From Treponemataceae bacterium (GTDB lineage Bacteria; Spirochaetota; Spirochaetia; Treponematales; Treponemataceae): a stretch of 9,969 nucleotides of DNA. The position numbers and the translations under genes are program-made. A model generated the notes under the pieces. That model did no database searches, had not been told where the DNA came from, and worked only from the letters and a program-made list of their open reading frames with translations. Positions 1 through 6,152 of this stretch are shown here, in pieces. The stretch covers positions 1 through 9,969 of the forward strand of contig JAILRX010000095.1 of NCBI GenBank assembly GCA_024697985.1, written 5' to 3'. Every line of letters begins with the position of its first letter. Position 1 is the stretch's first letter.

Positions 1-255
1 GCTGCAATCAGCCTTCCTTTCTTTACAGGAAACGCAATCGAGCAGTTTAACGAAGCTTACAAGAAGGGTCTTTTCTACAGAATCATCGGAACAAATGCCG
101 TATACCACGAAGAACTCTTGAACTGCGAATGGTACATCAGCACCAATGTTTCTGGACTTTTTGCAAACGTAATCGCAAGATTGCACCACAATCAGTCTTT
201 GAGCGACCTTCTCGACAACAGAAATATCATCGAAAAGTTGGTTAAACACGAATAA
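1..255 (+). CDS. prs: Ribose-phosphate pyrophosphokinase (PRPP synthase), C-terminal 84 residues
   Basis: The window opens inside this gene; frame 1 is open from base 1 to TAA at 253-255. PRPP synthase transfers pyrophosphate from ATP to ribose 5-phosphate, making PRPP for purine, pyrimidine, histidine and NAD synthesis in the cytosol. The visible part is the second phosphoribosyltransferase-like lobe. It has the TGNAIEQF segment near the start, then YRIIGTNAVYHEELL, then NVSGLFANVIARLHHNQSL, which matches the family's C-terminal helix where 'SVS.LF' usually lies. The catalytic N-terminal part and the PRPP-binding loop are outside the window. The stop lies inside the first codons of the downstream sugar kinase, so translational coupling is likely. 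Identification is from remembered family pattern and is fairly secure; the start and full length cannot be seen. Confidence 0.85.
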   Translation, partial: AAISLPFFTGNAIEQFNEAYKKGLFYRIIGTNAVYHEELLNCEWYISTNVSGLFANVIARLHHNQSLSDLLDNRNIIEKLVKHE

Positions 256-1567
256 TTATATCCTTTGCGCTGATATAGGATCGTCTTCACTAAAGCTTGG
301 GCTTATCGGTGAAGACGGTTTTGTTTTAAATACGGCATCTCTCCCATTCTATGCTGATAAAATCGGCGTAAACAAAAAGGACTTGTCGCAAATCTGGCTT
401 TCAGCCTTTGTTTATGGAACAAAACACCTTCTTTCAACTTCAAAACTTGATGGGCAAAGTTTAAAAGCCGTCTGTATCAGCGGAAACGGACCAACCCTGG
501 TTTCAAAAAACAAAAACAACATCACTTTTACATATTCCTGGAACACAGTGTCAAAAAATCCAGTTTTGGCTGACTGCGAAGGCTCGATTTTTCTTCCACG
601 GATTCTTTCATTTCAAAAAGATTTTCCTGAAATTTTTGAAAGCACAGAAATTCTTTTAAGCGGACCTGAATTTTTAGTTTATTCGCTTGCAGGACAAAAA
701 GAACCTTTCACTACCCTTCCAGAACCAAGATTTCAAAAAGCCTATTGGAACAGCGAACTTCTCTTAAAACACGAAATAAATCCACATATACTGCCATCTT
801 TCGCACCGATTACAGCACGGCAAGGTTTTCTTTCAAAAGATTTTCTTGCAGAACTCGGATTGTCTGAAAGTGCCGAAATCCCGCTTTTCTGCTGCGGTCC
901 TGATTTTGTCAGCGCGCTTATCGGAACAAACACATTGAGCCCAGGCAAAATCTGCGACAGAAGCGGTTCAAGCGAAGGCATCAACCTGTGCGTCGGCGGC
1001 ATAGCGGCAGGCGACGCCGCGCAAACAATAGGCGGCATAGCGGCAGACGACGCGTCGGACGGCGTTCAGGTGCGCACGCTGCCCTCTGTAAAAACTCCGC
1101 TCTGGAACAAAAGCGTCATAATTCCAAAAAGCGGCTCCATTCTCGACGAGCTCAAGGAAAACTCCCAGTGGAAGGACGCCCCCTTCAACGAATTTTTCAA
1201 AAACACGCTTGAAAGCAACGACGAAAAATCAATTTCTGCAATAAACGAAGTCCTAAGAAACGTAAATGACGCTTACAGAACCATCCTTTCAATTCGAGAC
1301 ACTCTAGGCGCCGAAACAAAAAGCCCTACAAATAGCGCGCAAAAATCCGCAATGCCGATAGTCTGCACCGGCGGACAGACAAAAAGCAAAATCTGGATGC
1401 AATACAAATCAAGCTTTTTGGGACAGAGTCTTTCAGTAACAAACTGCCCGGACAGCGAACTTGCCGGCTGTGCGGTGACGGCACTTTCTGCGCTTAACGG
1501 CGAAAATGACCTTAAAAAAATCAGCAGTCAAATCGTAAAAATTGAAAAAACTTATAATCCATTCTGA
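248..1567 (+). CDS. FGGY-family carbohydrate kinase (xylulokinase-like), start codon problematic
   Basis: Enzymes of this family phosphorylate sugars or polyols with ATP in the cytosol; the exact substrate cannot be told here. The ATP-site motif DIGSSSLKLGL (residues about 9-19) is encoded from about 272, upstream of the first standard start in this frame (TTG at 383). No ATG, GTG or TTG exists between the in-frame TGA at 200-202 and 383. I place the start at ACG 248, which would give 439 residues beginning (M)NNYILCADIG. A start at 383 would give 394 residues and remove the ATP-site strand. Other family-like parts are ISGNGPTLV, then GPDFVSALIGTNTLSPGK followed by GSSEGINLC (second phosphate-site region), and CTGGQTKSKIWMQ with SELAGCAVTA near the end. 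Residues about 250-272 are a GC-rich duplicated insert. The length is a little under the usual 480-500. The gene could be expressed weakly from ACG, be a recent pseudogene, or carry a sequencing error. The adjacent prs fits pentose phosphate use. Confidence 0.75.
   Translation, partial: TNNYILCADIGSSSLKLGLIGEDGFVLNTASLPFYADKIGVNKKDLSQIWLSAFVYGTKHLLSTSKLDGQSLKAVCISGNGPTLVSKNKNNITFTYSWNTVSKNPVLADCEGSIFLPRILSFQKDFPEIFESTEILLSGPEFLVYSLAGQKEPFTTLPEPRFQKAYWNSELLLKHEINPHILPSFAPITARQGFLSKDFLAELGLSESAEIPLFCCGPDFVSALIGTNTLSPGKICDRSGSSEGINLCVGGIAAGDAAQTIGGIAADDASDGVQVRTLPSVKTPLWNKSVIIPKSGSILDELKENSQWKDAPFNEFFKNTLESNDEKSISAINEVLRNVNDAYRTILSIRDTLGAETKSPTNSAQKSAMPIVCTGGQTKSKIWMQYKSSFLGQSLSVTNCPDSELAGCAVTALSALNGENDLKKISSQIVKIEKTYNPF
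995..1057 (+). repeat. Duplicated GC-rich palindromic unit inserted in the kinase gene
   Basis: Two 27-base copies at 995-1021 and 1031-1057 match at 24 of 27 positions, with starts 36 bases (12 codons) apart. The first 16 bases, GGCGGCATAGCGGCAG, are identical. Copy 1 holds a hairpin (GGCG at 1010-1013, CGCC at 1015-1018, with GCGGC/GCCGC at 1004-1008 and 1016-1020). Copy 2 ends in a perfect palindrome, CGACGCGTCG (1048-1057). It encodes a Gly/Ala/Asp-rich stretch using GCG, GGC and ATA codons, unlike the AT-rich gene around it. The reading frame is kept. Confidence 0.8.
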
Positions 1568-1580
1568 AATTTCTATTTTG

Positions 1581-1609
1581 TTGTCAGTAATCAACTATTG
1601 ATATATAAT
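1581..1609 (+). promoter_or_regulatory. Sigma-70-type promoter of the MBL-DUF975-sppA unit
   Basis: A -35 box TTGTCA (1581-1586) and a perfect -10 box TATAAT (1604-1609) are separated by 17 bases. The -10 ends only 7 bases before the ATG at 1617, so transcription should begin at or within a base or two of the start codon. It lies just after the kinase stop (1565-1567), making the following genes a separate transcription unit. No terminator is visible after the kinase. Confidence 0.75.
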
Positions 1610-1616
1610 AGAAGAC

Positions 1617-2462
1617 ATGAAAATTTCTAAGTTAACGGGAAAACTATCGCTTAAAAATGACTGCGGTCTTTCAGTGTTTTTCATCGGTGTAGGCAGTGCA
1701 TTTTCAAAGATTCATAATCAGACAAACATCATCATAACAAAAAATGATGACCATCTGCTTATCGATTGTGGAACCTGTTGCGCAAAAGCTTTGTACGAAT
1801 ATGGACTAAACATAGTCGATGTAGACAATCTTTTTATTTCGCATTCACATGCCGACCACATTGGAAATCTTGAAGAACTCGCACTAATGTGCCATTACAT
1901 CAGGAACAAAAAGCCGAACATCATCATCACAAATGACTACAAAAAAAAGCTTTGGAAGGAATCACTTAAAGGTGGTCTTGCATACAGCGTAGAAAATAAC
2001 AAAAAAATCATGAAATTTGACGATTATTTCAATCAGATTAAACCTGTTCGAATTAAAAAATCGCCAAGACCTGTTTATCAGACAAACGTCGGTTCAATTG
2101 ATGTAAAAATCTTCAGAACATTGCATATCCCTGAAAATGAAACCAACTGGAAAAAATCGATGATTTCCTACGGAATTTTAATTGATGAAAGAGTTCTTTT
2201 CAGCCTGGATTCTAAATTTGATACAGACATCCTTTACCAGATGCTTCAAGACTATCCGACAATCGAATATATTTTCCATGACTGTCAGATAAAAAACGGA
2301 GACGTTCATGCCTGGTACGATGATTTAGCAGGATTAAGTGACGAAGTGAAAAAAATTATGTACCTTTGTCATTACTCAGATAACTACAAAACAAAAGACG
2401 CAAAAGCCGACGGATTTGCCGGATTTGCAGAACAAGGAGTATTTTATAACTTCGATGAATAA
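1617..2462 (+). CDS. Metallo-beta-lactamase-fold hydrolase (RNase Z / phosphodiesterase-like)
   Basis: A 281-residue cytosolic protein with no signal peptide. It carries the full set of MBL-fold metal-ligand motifs: HSHADH at residues 76-81 (HxHxDH), a His at 170 (TLHIP), an Asp at 198 (FSLDSKFD) and a late His at 252 (CHYSDN). LLIDCG at 47-52 is the usual strand before the first motif. This arrangement resembles RNase Z-like and cyclic-nucleotide phosphodiesterase-like MBL proteins, so a phosphodiester substrate is likely, but the substrate is not known. An extra His pair (H221, H231) lies between the Asp and the last His. The ATG at 1617 sits 7 bases after a perfect -10 box, with only a weak GAAG as possible ribosome site, so the mRNA may be leaderless. 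Its stop overlaps the next start (ATGAATAA, 2455-2462), implying coupled translation with the DUF975 membrane protein. Confidence 0.85.
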   Translation: MKISKLTGKLSLKNDCGLSVFFIGVGSAFSKIHNQTNIIITKNDDHLLIDCGTCCAKALYEYGLNIVDVDNLFISHSHADHIGNLEELALMCHYIRNKKPNIIITNDYKKKLWKESLKGGLAYSVENNKKIMKFDDYFNQIKPVRIKKSPRPVYQTNVGSIDVKIFRTLHIPENETNWKKSMISYGILIDERVLFSLDSKFDTDILYQMLQDYPTIEYIFHDCQIKNGDVHAWYDDLAGLSDEVKKIMYLCHYSDNYKTKDAKADGFAGFAEQGVFYNFDE

Positions 2463-3366
2463 TTCAGATTTATTTGAACGAAAAGCCTACAAAAAGGCTG
2501 CCCTTGCACAGCTTAAGGGAAACTGGACTGTTGCCTGCGTAGTAGCGCTGATTACATTAGCAGTTATTTTTACACTCAACATAGGCAACTTTATCGATAG
2601 CATAAAAAACGCACAGCTTGATTACGGTCACTCCGGATCAAATTATTACTTCAACTTAAACAGCGTTAAACCCGAATTAACCACAGCCGATTACATTGGT
2701 CTTGCAGTTTCTCTCATCTCATTGGTTTTGATGGGACTGGTCAACATCGTATATGCAAAATCATACCTGGATTTGATAGACGGAAAATCCTTTACTTATT
2801 CTGGCTTCGTCAAAAATCTGGATTTGTGGGCAAAAGGCATTCTTGAAATGCTCTGGTCTGCCCTTTTCATATTTCTGTGGTCTCTGCTGCTTTATATTCC
2901 AGGAATCATAAAAGCCTATGCTTACTCACAGGCCTTTTTCATTCTTGCTGAATATCCGGAAGTTTCAGTAAAGCAGGCTCTTAAAATCAGCCAGAAAATT
3001 ACCAAGGGCTACAAGGGTGACCTTTTCGTAATGGATCTCAGTTTTATCGGATGGTCTCTTCTTGCAGTTGCGACAGCTGGAATTGGTTTTATCTGGCTTG
3101 TTCCGTACATTCAGACGACAAAAACAAATGCCTTTAAGTTTTTGATGAGGAACGCATTCGAAAAGAACCGTGTTTCTTACGAGGAAGTTTTCGGCACGCA
3201 CACAACAGAAAGCACGACCGAAAATACAAACGAAAGCACAACTGAAAACACGACAGAAACTCAAGAAAATACAAAACCTGTAGAAATTGAAATTCCAAAA
3301 GTGATTTTGTGCGAAGATCTTACAAACAAAACAGATAATACTGATAATACAGAGGAAAATACATGA
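2455..3366 (+). CDS. DUF975-family integral membrane protein with Thr/Asn/Glu-rich tail
   Basis: A 303-residue membrane protein. Hydrophobic segments lie at about residues 24-44, 80-102, 129-152 and 200-225. The core LLLYIPGIIKAYAYSQ, then SQKITKGYKGDLF, SFIGWSLL and LVPYIQTTKTNAF, is the DUF975 pattern as I know it. The family's role is unknown. The cytoplasmic N-terminus is basic (FERKAYKKAALAQLKGN). From residue 248 to the end the chain becomes low-complexity, with repeats of the type ESTTENT, then an acidic end (TDNTDNTEENT). I start it at ATG 2455; a longer frame from TTG 2416 adds 13 residues with no family match. An AAGGAG lies at 2434-2439, rather far from this ATG, so translation is probably coupled to the upstream hydrolase through the 8-base overlap. 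Its own stop overlaps sppA by 4 bases (ATGA). Confidence 0.8.
   Translation: MNNSDLFERKAYKKAALAQLKGNWTVACVVALITLAVIFTLNIGNFIDSIKNAQLDYGHSGSNYYFNLNSVKPELTTADYIGLAVSLISLVLMGLVNIVYAKSYLDLIDGKSFTYSGFVKNLDLWAKGILEMLWSALFIFLWSLLLYIPGIIKAYAYSQAFFILAEYPEVSVKQALKISQKITKGYKGDLFVMDLSFIGWSLLAVATAGIGFIWLVPYIQTTKTNAFKFLMRNAFEKNRVSYEEVFGTHTTESTTENTNESTTENTTETQENTKPVEIEIPKVILCEDLTNKTDNTDNTEENT
3202..3276 (+). repeat. Low-complexity tandem-like repeat encoding the DUF975 tail
   Basis: A-rich degenerate repeats encode successive TTEsTTENT-type units (about residues 250-273 of the DUF975 protein). Units have drifted at third positions (ACG ACC, ACA ACT, ACG ACA), which argues against a very recent duplication. 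Such a stretch is likely a disordered cytosolic tail and may vary in length between strains. Confidence 0.6.
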
Positions 3367-4343
3367 GCGACGAAAAATCTAAGAAAAAACTTTCGAGCGG
3401 AGTTATCGTTCTGATAATAGTGCTCGTTGCAGTCGTACTGCTTGGCGTTGCACAGATCGTATCCGCCTTTTCTGACGGCTCAATTAAAGCAAACAAGCAA
3501 AAGAACAACTCAATTCCACGTTCAAGCGGAAAATACGTTGCCGAATTATACATTGATGGAACCATCCTCGACAAAAGCGAAACCTACAATCAGGAATGGC
3601 TTTTATCAACAATCGAACAGCTCAAGAACGATCCTAAAAACGAGGGAATCCTTCTTTACATTGATTCACCTGGTGGAGCCGTATATCAGTCTGATGAAGC
3701 ATACCTTGCACTGATGGACTATCGTGCAGAAAAACCAGTCTGGGCTTATTTTGGTTCACTTGCAGCCTCTGGCGGATATTACATCGGATGCAGCGCCGAA
3801 AAAATTGCTGCAAACCGAAACACACTCACAGGCTCAATCGGTGTAATTGCAGGCCGCTCAGTTGACCTTACAGGATTAATGAGCAAGTACGGCATCAAGA
3901 TGACGACCGTAACAGCCGGAAAAAACAAAAACATGATGGGAATCGACAGCCCGTTTACTGAGGAACAGAAAAAAATCATGCAGGACCTTGCTGATGAATG
4001 TTACGAACAGTTTGTAGAAATCGTAGCAGACAGCAGGGACTTGAGCATTGCACAGACAAAACAGCTTGCTGACGGCCGAATTTACACGGCAAAACAGGCT
4101 AAAGAAAACGGTCTTATCGATGAAATCTGTTCGCTCCAAGATTTTGAGACACAGTTCAAGGAATTCCTTCGAAACGATAAAATCACTTTCCAGGAATTAA
4201 AATACGAACGAGAAAAGAAATTCTATGAAGACTTCTTTTCAAGCTTTTCTAAAATCAAAAATCCAAAGACTGAATTCGAAATGATTCAGGAAGTCATTAC
4301 AACTGATATGACATACCCTGCTTATTTATATCAGGCAAACTAA
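3363..4343 (+). CDS. sppA: Signal peptide peptidase SppA, short (36K-type) S49 serine peptidase
   Basis: A membrane-anchored S49 peptidase of 326 residues that cuts remnant signal peptides and other membrane peptides. One transmembrane anchor lies at about residues 13-35, with no cleavage site needed. The S49 core follows: LYIDSPGGAV (98-107), the nucleophile Ser136 in AASGGYY, TGSIGV (156-161), and the general base, probably Lys189 in GKNKNMMGIDSPFT, 53 residues after the serine, as expected for the Bacillus-like single-domain form. The second catalytic pair of the long E. coli type is absent. A Lys/Phe-rich C-terminal extension (about 275-326) has no motif I know. The start ATG 3363 overlaps the DUF975 stop (ATGA) and has a good ribosome site AGAGGA at 3351-3356. 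It is the last gene of the three-gene unit, followed by a terminator. Confidence 0.92.
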   Translation: MSDEKSKKKLSSGVIVLIIVLVAVVLLGVAQIVSAFSDGSIKANKQKNNSIPRSSGKYVAELYIDGTILDKSETYNQEWLLSTIEQLKNDPKNEGILLYIDSPGGAVYQSDEAYLALMDYRAEKPVWAYFGSLAASGGYYIGCSAEKIAANRNTLTGSIGVIAGRSVDLTGLMSKYGIKMTTVTAGKNKNMMGIDSPFTEEQKKIMQDLADECYEQFVEIVADSRDLSIAQTKQLADGRIYTAKQAKENGLIDEICSLQDFETQFKEFLRNDKITFQELKYEREKKFYEDFFSSFSKIKNPKTEFEMIQEVITTDMTYPAYLYQAN

Positions 4344-4362
4344 AATCTGATAAAACGAAAAA

Positions 4363-4392
4363 GCCCTGAATTAAATTCAGGGCCTTTTTTTT
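4363..4392. terminator. Bidirectional intrinsic terminator between convergent genes
   Basis: The stem GCCCTGAA (4363-4370) pairs with TTCAGGGC (4376-4383) around a TTAAA loop. It is followed on the plus strand by C and eight T (4385-4392), and preceded by five A (4358-4362), which give a T-run on the minus strand. It lies 19 bases after the sppA stop and 27 bases beyond the stop of the converging regulator gene, so it can end both transcripts. Confidence 0.9.
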
Positions 4393-4418
4393 GCATATTA
4401 ATTATTGCAAATCAGCGT

Positions 4419-5018
4419 TTACAGAATCTTTTTGAAAGTAGCCTTCAAGTCATCGAGATTCAATGGCTTTGGTGCAAAATAATCGACGTCGATCTGTTTA
4501 AGTTCATCCTCGAGTGAACTGTTCTGCTTGCCGGAAATGGCAACAACAACAGGTTTTCCAAAATTATCTGTCTGGGTTATTTTCTTGCACAATTCAAATC
4601 CATCAATTCCCTTGATATCCAAATCCAAAAGAACAACATCATTTGACTTTTCGGAAAGCACCATTCCTGCTTCGAAACTGTCAAAAGCAGAGGAAATCTT
4701 CTTGTCTGGGAATTCCCTCTCCAAATATTTTGCAAGAACCATATTGAGACCTTTTTCATCTTCAATAACTAAAACAGACATATTTTTTAACTCCTTACGA
4801 TCGCTCGTATCATAAATTTCTGGAGGGATTCGCATGTTTCGTGATTGCATAAAACTAATTAAGTCATCCTGATAAACTCGATATTGATTACCTGGTGTAG
4901 AAAAAGCAGAAAGATACCCTTTTTTAATCCAGTTGATTACAGTCTGATTAACAACACCGCAAATATTGGCAACTTCGAGGGCTGAGTACACTACAGTTTT
5001 TGATGAATCCTTTGGCAT
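4419..5018 (-). CDS. Regulator with N-terminal MerR/excisionase-type HTH and C-terminal receiver domain
   Basis: 199 residues. Residues about 10-57 form a helix-turn-helix of the MerR/excisionase (HTH_17) type: YSALEVANICGV, then TVINWIKKGYLSAF, and a short wing with NQYRVYQDDLISFM. Residues about 80-199 form a CheY-like receiver: acidic pair E86/D87 (LVIEDE), phospho-acceptor Asp132 (LLDLDIKGIDG), switch Ser162 (VAISGK) and Lys184 (FAPKPL). All conserved receiver residues are present, so it can probably be phosphorylated by a histidine kinase; none is encoded nearby. The domain order is the reverse of most response regulators. It likely binds DNA and is controlled by phosphorylation; the target is unknown. 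ATG 5018 has a strong ribosome site (GGAGG, plus-strand CCTCC at 5026-5030, 7 bases away). It has its own promoter and ends near the shared terminator. Confidence 0.85.
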   Translation of the reverse strand: MPKDSSKTVVYSALEVANICGVVNQTVINWIKKGYLSAFSTPGNQYRVYQDDLISFMQSRNMRIPPEIYDTSDRKELKNMSVLVIEDEKGLNMVLAKYLEREFPDKKISSAFDSFEAGMVLSEKSNDVVLLDLDIKGIDGFELCKKITQTDNFGKPVVVAISGKQNSSLEDELKQIDVDYFAPKPLNLDDLKATFKKIL

Positions 5019-5026
5019 AAAAAAAC

Positions 5027-5097
5027 CTCCAAAATGACTAATAACAAAATTTTAACACACTCTGCCAAAATTGCTAGTTTTTTTTTTAATTTTGGAG
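5027..5097. repeat. Repeated CCAAAAT motifs around the regulator promoter
   Basis: CTCCAAAAT (5027-5035) and its exact inverse ATTTTGGAG (5089-5097) form a 9-base inverted repeat. A third copy, CCAAAATT (5065-5072), overlaps the -35 box and is also inverted relative to AATTTTGG (5088-5095). The copies cover the ribosome site, the promoter and the end of recX. They may be operator sites; in AT-rich DNA they could be chance. Confidence 0.4.
5041..5068 (-). promoter_or_regulatory. Probable promoter of the HTH-receiver gene
   Basis: On the minus strand, -35 TTGGCA (plus 5063-5068) and -10 TGTTAT (plus 5041-5046) are 16 bases apart. The predicted start, near 5034, gives a leader of about 16 bases containing the GGAGG ribosome site. 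The -10 matches only 4 of 6 bases, so the promoter may be weak or regulated. A CCAAAAT motif overlaps the -35 box. Confidence 0.5.
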
Positions 5098-5736
5098 TTT
5101 TTTTCTTATCATGGAAGCAGAAAAGCCCTTCTTCATGAGCTTTTCAAAGAGTTTCTCCTCGCTGCACCCAGTTTTTTGTAGTTTAGACATGGCCTTGTCG
5201 AGCAGGTCTTCTTCCGGAAACTCCTCAAAAAACTCGTCGAGGGCTTCCTGCGCGGTTTTTCTGGAAACTCCGCGTTCAGCAAGTCCTGCAAAAAGCTTTG
5301 TCCGACCTTCGCTTACCGAAAGTCGCCTGGTTCTAAGCCAGGAAAGCGCATACCGCGAATCTGAAAGAAGATTTTTCCCTTCCAGATAATCGAGGGCCTT
5401 AGCAATCTGATTTTTTCCGAATTTTTTGTTGCGGAGTTTCTGCTCGAGCAAAAAGCGGGAATGTTCGCTTCGGTCAAGATAGTTCAAGGCGGCATTTTCA
5501 ACCGCGCAGCAGAGCGTCGATTCAATCAAATCGAGGCCCAGAACTTCATATGACATGAACTGACGGGATGGATAATAATCCTGTACGAGAGAGTTCTCAA
5601 GATAATCTTCCCGGAGCAAAAAAATAGACCCCGTAGGAGTCGTAATCTTTACAATTCCTGCCGGAGTCTGTTCAAGAGAGTCTATCGTTATGCACAATTC
5701 ATCCTGGGATTTCTCTGAAGAAAATGAATCATGCAT
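5086..5736 (-). CDS. recX: Regulatory protein RecX
   Basis: RecX binds RecA and limits its filament growth and activity in the cytosol. The protein is 216 residues from ATG 5736. After a beta-rich N-terminal part of about 75 residues comes the three-helix repeat region: ALNYLDRSEHSRFLLEQKL, then KNQIAKALDYLEGKNLLSD, RYALSWLRTRRLSVSEGRTKL, GVSRKTAQEALDEF, and a final repeat ending FSASMIRKKLQN. This matches the RecX helical-repeat pattern, and the length is normal. A TTG at 5742 in the same frame is an alternative start. Neither has a clear ribosome site, so translation is probably coupled to rpsI, whose TAG lies only 9 bases upstream of the ATG. It appears to be the third gene of the rplM-rpsI unit rather than next to recA. 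The stop TAA is followed by ten A on the coding strand. Confidence 0.85.
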   Translation of the reverse strand: MHDSFSSEKSQDELCITIDSLEQTPAGIVKITTPTGSIFLLREDYLENSLVQDYYPSRQFMSYEVLGLDLIESTLCCAVENAALNYLDRSEHSRFLLEQKLRNKKFGKNQIAKALDYLEGKNLLSDSRYALSWLRTRRLSVSEGRTKLFAGLAERGVSRKTAQEALDEFFEEFPEEDLLDKAMSKLQKTGCSEEKLFEKLMKKGFSASMIRKKLQN

Positions 5737-5745
5737 AAGCAAGGA

Positions 5746-6138
5746 CTAACGTTTGCTGAACTGGAATCTTCGTCGAGCACCGCGCTGACCGTACTTCTTT
5801 CGTTCAACCATACGTGAGTCTCGTGTAAGATATCCGTTCTTCTTGAGTGCTGGATAGTTATCCTGATCAACCTGTGTAAGAGCTCGTGAGATACCATGGA
5901 GACAAGCACCAGCCTGACCATTAAGTCCACCACCAACTACGTTGATAAGGATGTCATATTTATTTTCTGAAGATGTTACCATCAATGGCTGTCGTACAAC
6001 CTGAACCTGTTCAGATGTAGCAAAATAATCATTAACATCTTTTCCGTTTACTACGATTTTTCCTGAGCCTTCTCGTACAAAAACACGAGCAACAGCTGTC
6101 TTTCGTCTACCTGTTCCAATACCGATATTTTTTACCAT
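5746..6138 (-). CDS. rpsI: Ribosomal protein S9 (uS9)
   Basis: A small-subunit ribosomal protein of 130 residues, the normal length. Typical features are GTGRRKTAVARVFV at the N-terminus, VVGGGLNGQAGACLHGISRAL in the middle, and the basic tail RRRFQFSKR. The tail's final Lys-Arg reaches the decoding site tRNA anticodon in known ribosome structures. ATG 6138 has an AGGAGA ribosome site (plus 6144-6149). It follows rplM by 14 bases in the standard L13-S9 pairing. Arg codons are mostly CGA (8 of 14 by my reading), unusual for a highly expressed gene in many bacteria. Confidence 0.98.
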   Translation of the reverse strand: MVKNIGIGTGRRKTAVARVFVREGSGKIVVNGKDVNDYFATSEQVQVVRQPLMVTSSENKYDILINVVGGGLNGQAGACLHGISRALTQVDQDNYPALKKNGYLTRDSRMVERKKYGQRGARRRFQFSKR

Positions 6139-6152
6139 AATGCTCTCCTACC

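Noticed and set aside
236..262. Programmed frameshift fusing prs to the kinase
   Set aside because: A +1 shift would be needed. The -1 frame meets a stop at 243-245, and no slippery site or rare-codon pause is visible near the prs stop. A silent loss of ATG explains the data more simply.
383..385. TTG at 383 as the kinase start
   Set aside because: It would drop the ATP-site strand DIGSSSLKLG that is encoded in frame just upstream; it remains the first standard start only by default.
988..1212. Arg-rich 74-residue reading frame across the GC-rich insert
   Set aside because: It is an out-of-frame shadow of the kinase produced by the GGC/GCG repeat; no ribosome site or membrane/domain features.
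2416..2454. Longer N-terminus of the DUF975 protein from TTG 2416
   Set aside because: It adds 13 residues deep in the upstream gene without a ribosome site; ATG 2455 overlaps the stop in the usual coupled way.
5065..5095. CCAAAATT/AATTTTGG inverted repeat as a recX terminator
   Set aside because: The stem is all but two pairs A-T and is followed by CAGAGTG rather than a T-run on the minus strand.
5740..5742. TTG at 5742 as the recX start
   Set aside because: ATG is two codons downstream with no ribosome site favouring TTG; the choice changes only two residues.
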